In this document: positions 10,657 through 20,444 of the stretch, piece by piece
Numbering within the stretch: position 1 is the first letter of the stretch
Layout of the letters: the number at the start of each line of letters is the position of its first letter
Assembly (NCBI GenBank): GCA_945643635.1
Contig: CALZFC010000010.1
Span: 1,478,501 to 1,542,500 of the forward strand
Length of the DNA stretch: 64,000 bases
Reading direction: 5' to 3'
From: Allodiplogaster sudhausi
Lineage: Eukaryota > Nematoda > Chromadorea > Rhabditida > Diplogasteridae
Made by a program: the position numbers and the translations under genes
Notes under the pieces: generated by a model
Databases searched by the model: none
Seen by the model: only the letters and a program-made list of their open reading frames with translations
What the model was told of the DNA's origin: nothing

Positions 10657-10849
10657 AATGTACATATGTACTTAAGTCTAATGTATTGCAGTTTGCATTG
10701 TAAAAACATTATTAAATAAATACCGTAATAGTCATATCGCGGTGTCTCATTGTTGAGGCGAATAGCGCGAGTGACCGTGAATTCGCTGGATTCCAGCTCT
10801 CGTTTCAGTCGTCCATCAAAGAGAAGGAAAACCCAAAAGCTTATTGTTA

Positions 10850-11350
10850 GACGTCATTCTCTCGTGCCCTCAGAAGTAAGGCTACAAACAAACGGACGCG
10901 AAGATGAGCAACCATGAAATGCTGCCTTGGTTTCGAGATGTCTGAAAAAGCTTTCGAGAAAATGACGACAAAAAGCTGAGAGAAAACTGAGATTATTCTT
11001 TTTTTGTGATTTATCGCTTGGACGCTTCTGATATGTACATATGTACGTATATTTCGATTAAATGTAGCCACTTCAGAAAGATCTGCTCGATAGACACTGT
11101 GGTACCTTTTCTTGCAATTGTGCTGGGCAAAAATGTAAGGCCAAATAAACGAACTCAAACACAGGAAGAGAGAGAGTCTTCCCTTGGCAAGGGTTGCTTC
11201 GGAATTGGCAGACAATTAAGCTCAAAAGACCGCGAGAAGAAGAGTTAGAAGCAAGCAAGCCATTCTTGTTCTGCATACACAAAGGGCTTCAACTAGTAAT
11301 CCATACTGCTGCAGCCAAATTCCTTCACACACTTACATAATATTCTTCAT
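10850..11350. repeat. Copy A upstream block, inverted duplicate of about 43360-43800
   Basis: The inverse complement matches 43380-43600, with shared stretches such as GGTCTTTTGAGCTTAATTGT, GTCTGCCAATTCCGA and GCAGATCTTTCTGAAGTG. It lies just 5' of DUF229 copy A, as its partner lies 5' of copy C. Reading frames across it are not conserved between the two copies, so it is more likely promoter or UTR than coding sequence. Confidence 0.7.
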
Positions 11351-11797
11351 GGGTTTTTGTCAAGAAGATGTGGTCGCATCAAAATATTTTTATGTAATAA
11401 ATTATTGAAATCCTCTGCACGTTCAATCAAACCGAAATTGCCCTTTCTGATTCACCTTCCAGCGCCAAGCAAATTATTTTCATCTGTTGACTTTCATAAC
11501 TCTCATTAGCTCGTAAAGTTTTACTAGCGTTTTATGACGATCAATATGTACATAAATAAATAACTATATTTCTTAATTAGAAGAGTCAGACAATTTCGGT
11601 ATAAATGTTGGACTATCAGAAGTGTGCATATCATTCTATCATCTATCTAATTGCTTCTTTCGTAATCACGATGATACTGTGCTTGCACGACACGAAGATA
11701 TATAATTCCTAACCATTAGATTATTTCGACCTCCAGTATAAATGTTGCTTTAGCAGAAGTGTCAGTAGCATTCAGTCGTCTATCCTCCTTCCTATTT

Positions 11798-12821
11798 CTA
11801 CTTGCAGAAGCAGAGCGGCCGCATGTCCTCAGTGCCGGTGCTCTCCAAGCAGTCGGCCGCCTTGCCGTGCTCGTTGAGGCGCGAGAGGGAGGCCGAGGCC
11901 GCGATGAAGAAGGGCGAGCCGCGCGCGCCAACGTCGCGCAGCCACGCCTCAATATTGTTGTATATTATGGTATTTAAAGGAGGTATCCGGGAAATAAGTT
12001 TTTTTTCTATATGGATAAGTTCATCGTGGCGTAAAACTACAGTACCGTCCAACATTGTTGGGTCCGAAATTAATCCGATTAATTAAATTAATTTAAATAA
12101 TTCAAACTGGAATTGCGAAGTGCTGAGGACATGCCATGCGATTTCCTCCGAGGATTTTATGTCTTTTTTCATTGCGTGTCACCCTAGAAAAACCGTTTTT
12201 CAAAATATGCCGTAATGACAAAGTTCTGTCAATTTGACAAAGCTACGCTGTTTAGCGGAATTTTTTGCTAGGTGTTTGGCTGAGAAACGAGCTGGCTGAA
12301 TCCAGCAGCCAAACTACAAACAACAAATTAGAGTGAAATTTTCTAAGCACTTCTTATTTTGTTTGAGTTTCTTCCTTTGTTTTGCTTGAGTTTCTTATCA
12401 TATTTGGGTATAAATGATAAGAAAAATAGAAAATAAGATTTTCTGTTGCGAGCAAAAAAGTCGCTCTTGCAAAGCATCGAACCACGGACCTTGGGACTCC
12501 CAATCAAACGCTGTCGCAATACACCACACGCAGCTTGGGATCGGGGGAATGTACCTTTTCTATCCTGACCGGACCCGACCAAAAATCAACCAGAAATGCA
12601 GTTATCGCCTAGAGTAAAAAGAGATCGAAATAAGAGGGAGAGATAGAGGGGGAGAAGGAGAGAGATAAAACGAGACTGAGAGAGATATAGTGAACAGAGA
12701 GAGAGAGAGAGTGTGTGTGAGAGAGAAAGAGAGAACGACAGAGAAAGCGAGGAGGGGATAGATTGAAAGAGTGAGAGAGATTGAGAGAGAGAGAGAGGGA
12801 GAGAGAGAGTATTTGTAAACG

Positions 12822-12863
<42 letters not shown>

Positions 12864-15800
12864 AGAGAGAGAGAGAATGAGAGAGACAGCGAAGAGAGAG
12901 AGGTCGATCGCAGAGATTATCAACTCTTCGCAATGAAAAATGTTGCGGTCTACGCTTTACAAAAATTAACCAGACAAGCCCCTTGAATCGTCATCCTTCA
13001 CGCTTCTTTGGTGAGGCTGCGGACAATGTGATAGGAAAGGTACGTTCCATTATCCTCGAGCTACGTGTGGTGTATTGCGACAGTGTTTGATTGGGAGTCA
13101 CAAGGTCCGTGGTTCGATGCTTTGCAAGAGCGACATTTTTGCTCGCAACAGAAAATCTTATTTTCCATTTTTCTTATCATTTATACCCAAATATGATAAG
13201 AAACTCAAGCAAAACAAAGGAAGAAACTCAAACAAAATAAGAAGTGCTTAGAAAATTTCACTCTAATTTGTTGTTTGTAGTTTGGCTGCTGGATTCAGCC
13301 AGCTCGTTTCTCAGCCAAACACCTAGCAAAAAATTCCGCTAAACAGCGTAGCTTTGTCAAATTGACAGAACTTTGTCATTACGGCATATTTTGGAAAACG
13401 GTTTTTCTAGGGTGACGCGCAATGAAAAAAGACATAAAACCCTCGGAGGAAATCGCATGGCATGTCCTCAGCACTTCGCAATTCCAGTTTGAATTATTTA
13501 AATTAATTTAATTAATCGGATTAATTTCGGACCCAACAATGTTGGACGGTACTGTATATCCAGAAAGTTTGAGTGATTTTCCATTGCATTCTGAGAAATA
13601 TTAACATCAAAACTGGCTGATACAGAATTAGCTACGGTAGGTCAGAACAGCCCTCTTATTTCACATCTTGACAGGGGGACAGGCGACTTTATAAGCGCGC
13701 ATTCAAACTCGTTCTCTAGCGCTACTGTATAATTATATTATATTTCTTTTAAATTATGATTCGAATAATGTACCTATGTAAAAAATTCATGAATCTACTT
13801 TATATTAAAAAGAGTTATAGCGAAACAAAAATGTAATCGAGTTTCTCAACCTCAAATTCGCCGCCTCCGGGTGTGGTCTTGACACGGACACGAAAGAGGC
13901 CGTTCGTACCTGTCACCGTCTTCACGCTTGTCGCCTATTAACAGTGTTTTTGCTGTTAATACACACAGAAATTTCCTCACCTTTGCTTCCGTAATATAAT
14001 GGCAAAGAGCAGTGAAATTTCGGGCGCCAATGAGCTGGTTAATTCGGTTGACAATTGCCTTCTCAGCGGCATTCTTTACAAAATCCTCTCTGCAAAAAAA
14101 GTTAATTCGAATGGAAATTATCATCTTCCCATAAAATTAATCAAAGCTGTTCGCTACAAAATGCGAGGAAAGTGAAGAGATTAAGAAAAGGAGGTAATTG
14201 CTGCATGTGGTTAGCTCAAACTCCTAGCTTATCCTTGTCTGTACTCCGCGGCTGACTAACTTGACATCGACGAATTCGAGGTTGCACATGCAGAACTCGA
14301 AGGGAATCGGTAGAGTGAAACAGTTTCTCGGCCCTTCTGGCAAGGGTCGGAACAGTGAAGAGCCACGCAGTCCGGTCTTCTTCGGTGGAAGCATCGCGAA
14401 GTCAGAAAAGTTCGATGAGGGCAAACTCTGGAGATATGCACGTATTTGTTCAACATGATTCACTCTGGCACCAATCAAGTGAGTCATCTTTTTAAAAAAA
14501 TATATAAATGGAAGCACGGTTTGGAAAGTCATGAATAATAAACTAAAATAAGTAATAAAATTTGCAATAAAAAAATTTTTTTCCTCAATTAAATCGATGA
14601 AAGTTGCGTGGACGTCAAATTGTGTAAGAAGTTTGCCCGCATTTTTGCGCATATTCTTCATGAGAGCCTGCAGAAGAAAAAAGAATGTTGAATATTCAGT
14701 GTGTTTCTGAGACGAGAGTTAAATTGTGCCTTGTTCTTCCTGAGCCGGCCGGGCACCGAAAGCAGAAGCGCCGCGCTATTTCGCTCCACCGTTCCAATCT
14801 CCGACGATGCGATCTAACATAAGAATGAAATGAAGGGAATCTATTTCATGATACATATATGTTTAGCGTGCATTCTTTTCAAGCATATTCAATTTCAGCT
14901 GAAATGAAAGTAGATTGTCATAAATGTTCACCTTTTCAAATCTCAATCCGTGGTCGCTCATGAAGAAGACGAAGGAGTCCTCGAACTCGTTGCGATTCTT
15001 CTCGAGAAAGTCGTGGAAGAGGCCGTCGACAGAAAACGCATCCTCGTTGTTATTGTGCGCGAGGGTCGAAAGCCACGATAGAGACGTCTTCGGAGAATCT
15101 TAAGACTCATTCATATTGAAAGGAGCATCTCGTGCAGAGTGCGACATATTTCTGAGGTGTATCACCCCCATGCAGCCATCCCATAGCTCGTTGGATAGAG
15201 TTTCAGAAATTAGATTGAAAGTAGATTGTCATAAATGTTCACCTTTTCAAATCTCAATCCGTGGTCGCTCATGAAGAAGACGAAGGAGTCCTCGAACTCG
15301 TTGCGATTCTTCTCGAGAAAGTCGTGGAAGAGGCCGTCGACCGAAAACGCATCCTCGTTGTTATTGTGCGCGAGGGTCGAAAGCCACGATAGAGACGTCT
15401 TCGGAGCATCTTAAGACTCATTCATATTGAAAGGAGCATCTCGTGCAGAGTGCGACATATTCCTGAGGTGTATCACCCCCATGCAGCCATCCCATAGCTC
15501 GTTGGATAGAGTTTCAGAGTTTGGATATAGCCGTCGCGGGTTCGAAACCGCAGGGTGCACAAAGCATCGCCTATCATCAATATAGAATGCTACCCTCAGT
15601 GCGCGGGATTCTCACCGGATACTCGTTGATGAACATCTCGAGGTACTCGAGCTGCGCTTGCCAAGGCGGCATGCAATTCTTCTTGGACATGGTCTCGGCG
15701 ACGGCCTTGATCTTCTCGCGCGTCAGCTGATACGGTCTGGAAGGAGAAGAAAATTACACACGCTAATTATATTAAGGTCAGATATTTTTGTCTTGTTGCG

Positions 15801-17853
15801 TTCATCTCAGTTTCATGATTGACTTTCCCAATCATAGTTGAGAAATTTATCGTAACGACATGGCTCTCCATTTGACCAAGGCCAATGCTCCAATGTTGAC
15901 TGCCGGAGTCTAAGAGATTTGTAAACACAATTTAATAGAGTCACGCATCCATACCTATTATAGTGCGTCGACGGCAACTTCTGGTAGCCTTTGCAGAACG
16001 GATAGTTGAAGACGCCTTGAGACCAGTCATCCGAGATCAATAACATATCTGGACTTTCTATTATACGATAATCAGCAGAACTACTAACCTTCTCGAACTC
16101 TCTGATAACCATCTTCTGAGCATCTAAATCGAGATCTTTGCAGAAGAAGTCGAACTTGTATTCGGCAGGCACGGATGGTAGGCCAACGAGAGAACGGTCA
16201 AAGTCTGCTAGTTGCATGCCTCAAAACAAAATTAAGGGCAACATACGTGCAGAATTGTTAAAATTTTTAAGCTTAAATTGTTTTATTGCATGAAATTTTT
16301 TTCATTTACATACAAACATCAAGTTCCTTTGAGGAGATGACCAAATACCATAGCTATTCTCATTTTCAGATTCAAAGCTAACCGAGAAGAAAGGCAGCTC
16401 CGTTCGGACGCGAGTTCAAGCCGACCTTGTTGATGTGACGAAAGTCAACCGCGCCGAGCTCGCCCTTCAGGAAGGCGACCGTCCGAGGCATTGTTCTGGA
16501 AGGAGAATGAGAGGGTTTCTACGATGTGCAACGACATCTTCGCGAGAATTAAAATAAGGCATAAAAACGAGAAAAAAAAGACCGAAGCATCGCGGTGTTT
16601 CCGAGAGAATCGATCAGAATGACGTGGACACTCGGGCGGACGGCCCGCTTCTTCTCCCGCTCTGCCACTGCCACTCGCGCCTTTTCTACCTCGATCGAGC
16701 GATCACTGTAATGGCATGACATTTGGCATTCATGGAAAAGCGACTACCACTTTGTTCAGATTGTCTACCGGTATATCTGCTGATGGACGAAGCTGTAGAT
16801 GATCTGCTTGTCCGTGAAGTTCGTAGGCTCTCTTGCGCACTGTACATGGACGGCATCGTGCGGGAATGTAGGATTTTCCGCGATGTTCACCCAATTGCCG
16901 GCCGAGTAATCCAAGTCTTTCTTCCAAAGTATCGCTCTGAATTAAGCAAAGTAATATCAAATATTGTAGAAATATCTCGGCAGCTGTTATGGCTTAAAAA
17001 AAAACTTATCACGCATAAGGAAATACCGAGCACAGTTTTCTCCTATCACTTTTGTCGTAATATCTCTGCATTCTGCAATTTTTACTTGCCGTATGTCGAG
17101 ATATAAGAGTAAAGCAGCTACATCCAGCTTATGCCATTATTCATATCTCTTCGATACTTATGATATCTGCATACATACATACTATATGTTGATTTTACCT
17201 TTACAAGCCAGCTGAAAAATATTAATTAATGAATGAATGAATTAATTAATTGTCCCATAGGCATTGGCATGCCTCGCTCGACATGCCAGTGACTTATCGC
17301 GACTTGCATTGCCGTTCTTCAACAGGCGCACCCGAGAGTCTACGAGTTCGGTGAGCGGCGTAAAGTTGCGGTTGCAGTTGCTAAACTGTGGAAAGCGGTT
17401 AGTCTAATTATAAGATACCGGTTGCATGGAAGTGGACGAACGCGAGTGGATCTGTGTATGGATCGACAATGTCGAGTGCCTCGTCCGTCCATCCATCCGG
17501 GTACTCCATCAGCTCGCAATTCCTTAACGCGTTGTCATCAGCGGCGCGAAGTGCTACGAAATTAGGAAAAAAAATAATAATAAAAATACCGTTTAGAATG
17601 TTACGTTAAAAAATTTTCTCATCAGTAGAGTAATTGCATAGATACAGCTTGTATATTGTAGTGAAAAGCAACCGTAATAGTCATTGGGAGACGCGTTGTT
17701 ATTATTGACTCGAATGGCATTGAACACCGAGTAGTCGGGGCGAGAATCCAGGAGCAGCGAGCCGAGAAGGAAGAAGCAGGCGACTGCCGCCACTGCCACG
17801 AAGAAGCCTCTGAGGCTGAACATACAGCCATCAAAGTTCTCTCCTTTTTTCAT
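11798..17853 (-). CDS. DUF229 (sulfatase-fold-like) protein copy B, apparently intact
   Basis: This is the only DUF229 copy here with all exons. Exon 1 (17853-17675) starts [10 protein letters not shown] and has one signal-anchor helix ([19 protein letters not shown]), so the product should be a type II membrane or secretory-pathway protein. Then about 17553-17440 ([18 protein letters not shown]), 17387-17270, 16945-16765 and 16710-16592 ([14 protein letters not shown], the DUF229 V-I-L-I-D-S strand). Next 16495-16395 ([17 protein letters not shown]), 16217-16090, 16050-15955 ([16 protein letters not shown]) and 15738-15618. The exon with [15 protein letters not shown] occurs twice (15412-15251, 15101-14941). 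Then 14814-14727, 14667-14580 ([14 protein letters not shown]), 14440-14265 ([24 protein letters not shown]), 14098-13983, 13934-13853 and 11955-11798 (RPLCFCK, stop). Substrate is unknown. The splice near 16088 is ambiguous. Confidence 0.82.
12040..13554. mobile_element. Foldback element nested in a MITE; tRNA-like arms, GA-rich loop
   Basis: Two arms of about 525 bp (12040-12565 and 13030-13554) are near-perfect inverse complements. The ends are CAGTACCGTCCAACATTGTT and the flanking TA is duplicated, as in Tc1/mariner elements. Each arm holds a tRNA-like stretch with a B-box match (GTGGTTCGATGC; right arm 13068-13125, left arm the inverse at 12468-12530) facing outward. The loop is a (GA)n tract (12610-12905). 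Insertion is in TTAA-MITE copy 1; the uninterrupted form is visible near 35650. Confidence 0.85.
12610..12905. repeat. GA microsatellite in foldback loop
   Basis: An almost uninterrupted run of GA units with occasional GTGTGT and A changes. Leu/Ser-rich reading frames across it on the minus strand are artefacts of the repeat. Confidence 0.9.
14911..15530. repeat. Tandem duplication of a 311 bp block containing the SDHG exon
   Basis: Two adjacent blocks begin TAGATTGTCATAAATGTTCA at 14911 and 15222 and differ at only a few positions. Each includes the whole DUF229 SDHG exon with both splice sites and part of the flanking introns. Near identity implies a recent event. Both exons are open in the same phase. 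Confidence 0.9.
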
Positions 17854-17859
17854 ATTGCT

Positions 17860-20440
17860 TTTTAAACGTTGTGTGTTATCGCTGTTCGAAAATTGTCATT
17901 TATTCATTCAAAGAATATTGAAATCCTCAACAAACCCTGAGATTACCATCCGCTTCTGCAGTGTTGTGTTCTTCCCGGGATATCCCTCTTGGATGCACTG
18001 GAAAAATTTTTTGAATGAATTTTGCCACTATAAATAGATAGACCCATGCAAAAGGAATGCACCGATAGAGGTTCAAACCCGTGACACTCACAGCTCTGAG
18101 TGGGCACATTAAATACGGCGTTAAATACAAATACGATACATATGGCTAATTTATCATAAGTGGATTTGTGACTTTAAAAACAAATTCAAATAAACGAAAT
18201 ACCACGTCATACCATCAGAACAGACTAATGAAAAGGAGAAGGGGAGGAGAGAATGGCTTGTAACACTGATTCTCCTGGCATGTGACTAATGGCGCCGAGC
18301 ACTAGAAAGCACGGAGGGAAGTTGAGCACCACAATCGAGAAAGTTGCCTTTGTTGTTGTTTGGAGACACAGTGAAAATTCTGCAGTTTTGATCTACAAAT
18401 AACGTAAGAATAGGAGAACACGGAGTAACTGCAATCATTAACTACTGCGCCACGCTTGCCTTTCTAGAGAGCCTAACCTGAAAAAACCACCTGCCAGAGA
18501 TTTGAAGACATATTCTCCTCATGGGTAGCAAGCTTAAAAACACCGCAAAAACGGAAAATGAAAAGAGCGATATCCAAGAAGAAGAAGAAAATTTTAAAGA
18601 TCAGAGAGGCTGGCTGGCAGAACCGCGTTGTCTCTGGCAACGCGAGACAAATGTTCTCCTCTTTTGGTGCCTCTGTAGCCGGCCTTCCTCCTCCTTGCTT
18701 CGACTCTAGTTCTCTAAAACAAAGACAAACACCAAAAGCTCAGAAGGCTAGTTACTGAATTAGCTGCCACTTTTAAAATAGTACGAAGGCTTAACCCTAT
18801 TGAACCCACTTCTTTTTTCCAATTTCCTAGCGGATACTCTTCCAACCTCCCAGGTTACTTTGTAAGGCCCTCCTTTCTTTCTTTTCGGGCACTTCGTCAT
18901 AGACGCGAGGTTATAGAACTCACTAATAGGCAGCATGTCTTCTCAAATTCACTGTCTTCTCAGGGGAACTAGAGCACCTCTATGGAGAAAGTTGCCTTTT
19001 TTGTTGTTTGGAGATACAACGAAACTTCTGCAGTTTTGATCTACAAATAACGTAAGAATAGGAGAACACGGAGTAACTGCAATCATTAACTACTGCGCCA
19101 CGCTTGATCTTCTTAAGAGCCTAACCTGAAAAAACCACCTGCCAGAGATGCAGTCATATTCTCCTCATCTGTAGCAACCTTAACACCGCAAAAACAGACA
19201 CTTTACTACGGCGCCAAGCGGCATTATAAGACATTATATAAGCGCTGAATCAATTTTAATACTGTTTCCGAGTAAATAATAAACAGTTTTTGAGGAAAAG
19301 AAATGTGTTTTTAATATCCACAATGTATAAGAACAATTTCATTGAAATGCGAATAGACCCGATGTCCTCTGGAAGGTAGAAGCGGTTCCAACAAACGTCT
19401 TCTATCGATTCCTCTGAATCAGCTACGGCGATACGCTTAGGTACCTGGCGGATGTTTGGTGGTGAAAAAAGTTATTTTTCAACGTGAACATCGACAAATT
19501 GCAAAAGTCTACTTTTTGTATGTCCTGCTATACAATCATTCTGTTAAGGCCCTGCTATTCGCAGCAGCAACAATGATGATTCATCTCTAACGTTAAGGAA
19601 GGCGAGACGAGAACGGAAAAAAAGTGTTCGGAGCGAGCAAGGAACCATAGCATCAGCCAGTCATACATGTACATACACAAGTAGGAAAAATGCGCTTTGT
19701 TTTCTCATTTTCTTTCAAGACTATGAATAAATTTTTTCTTGTCTTCAATCTTTTTTTTTCTGACATCGTCTTTTCTATCTGACTTTCTTGGGGTGACTGA
19801 AGATTCAGTCGAGAAAACCTCAGAGAATAAATAGCACTGCGAATATTCTTCTTCAGTTGATATCCGATCCTCAGGTAGTCAATTCTTAGCACATCGCTCT
19901 AGGCACTAATTGCTGTGGAGCCAAAATACTATGTACGGCTAATAAAAGTATAGGAAAACATTTTGTTCAATTAAAATTTTTGAAATATGCTTTCATTCAA
20001 GAACATCTTTTTTTTTTAGCTATCACTTGCAACAAATGGGACCGTCCATATGAAAGATGTGCGAAAACTACTCATATGTAATATGCTTCTATGACGAAAA
20101 TTCTCCAACCCTTTTTTGGCATTGTTGTTTTTATAATTGTAAAAACGGAAGAAGACAATGCAAAATAGCAAGAATACATTACTGATCACTTCCTGAGAGC
20201 TGCTCTCTTTGGTATGGAATTTGAACCCGGGAACATATGAGAAGAATCTTTCGCAAGCTAATGTCTTACATATTTAATTTAAGAAGTACATATAGCGTAA
20301 TAAGAGAGCTTTAATTGCTTGCCAGTGCTTTATTCCAAGAAATCAAATTGCCATCGAATGACGAAGAAGTATATTCACCACCGCCAGATTACTGAGAGAA
20401 ATAAATTTTTTTTTTTTAATTTTTCTTTCGTAAAATAAAT
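17860..20440. other. Intergenic region, dispersed repeats only
   Basis: No gene is supported. A block at about 18346-18553 recurs directly at 18987-19200 with the same CTGCAGTTTTGATCTAC, GGAGAACACGGAGTAACTGC and CTGCCAGAGAT landmarks. Another block (about 18560-18760, AAGAAGAAGAAG through CTTCGACTCTAG) matches 49790-50030 in inverted orientation. The rest shows no pattern I can name. Confidence 0.5.
18346..19200. repeat. Direct repeat pair, about 200 bp, 650 bp apart
   Basis: Units 18346-18553 and 18987-19200 share several 17-20 base identical landmarks, interrupted by small indels. The spacer contains an A-rich tract and a sequence shared with 49.8-50.0 kb. Function is unknown; it is probably a transposon remnant or local duplication. 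Confidence 0.75.
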
Positions 20441-20444
20441 TGGT

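Larger units (their letters stand above)
3727..10838 (-). pseudogene. DUF229 (sulfatase-fold-like) protein copy A, exon-deleted
   Basis: DUF229 proteins are secretory or membrane-anchored alkaline-phosphatase-superfamily relatives of unknown activity. Exons read from 10838 down. About 10838-10729 encodes a hydrophobic SFWVFLLF stretch then LESSEFTVTRAIRLNNE. Then 10332-10195 and 10118-10014 (NCNRSYKPLTEFVD), 9960-9790, and 9712-9596 ([14 protein letters not shown]). Next 9532-9420 (MPRTVGFLEGELGAVNFRHV), 6339-6200, 6127-6050 ([18 protein letters not shown]) and 5826-5700. Then 5480-5313 (FFMSDHGMRWG), 4775-4590 ([17 protein letters not shown]), 4445-4343, 4207-4115 and 3903-3727 (stop). Compared with copy B it lacks the two exons between SDHG and SSLFRPLP; an RTE fragment sits there instead. 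It also lacks five codons (RPNGA) after the NKVGANS position. It is probably non-functional, although each remaining exon is open. Confidence 0.75.
11978..13748. mobile_element. TTAA-flanked MITE copy 1, split by a nested foldback
   Basis: The left end is TTAA then AGGAGGTATCCGGG. The right end is decayed but reaches a TTAA at 13749. The interior (TATGGATAAGTTCATCG, then after the nested insertion CCAGAAAGTTTGAGTGAT and GAATTAGCTACGGTAGGTCA) matches the copies at 35142-35413 and 35578-35834. The target and end sequences resemble piggyBac-type non-autonomous elements. It lies in the last intron of DUF229 copy B. Confidence 0.8.

Noticed and set aside
11006..11282. Open frames shared in part with 43363-43587
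   Set aside because: The DNA is duplicated but the reading frames are not preserved between copies, so coding is not supported.
12586..12933. Long Ser/Leu-rich minus-strand frames
   Set aside because: They are translations of the GA microsatellite in the foldback loop.
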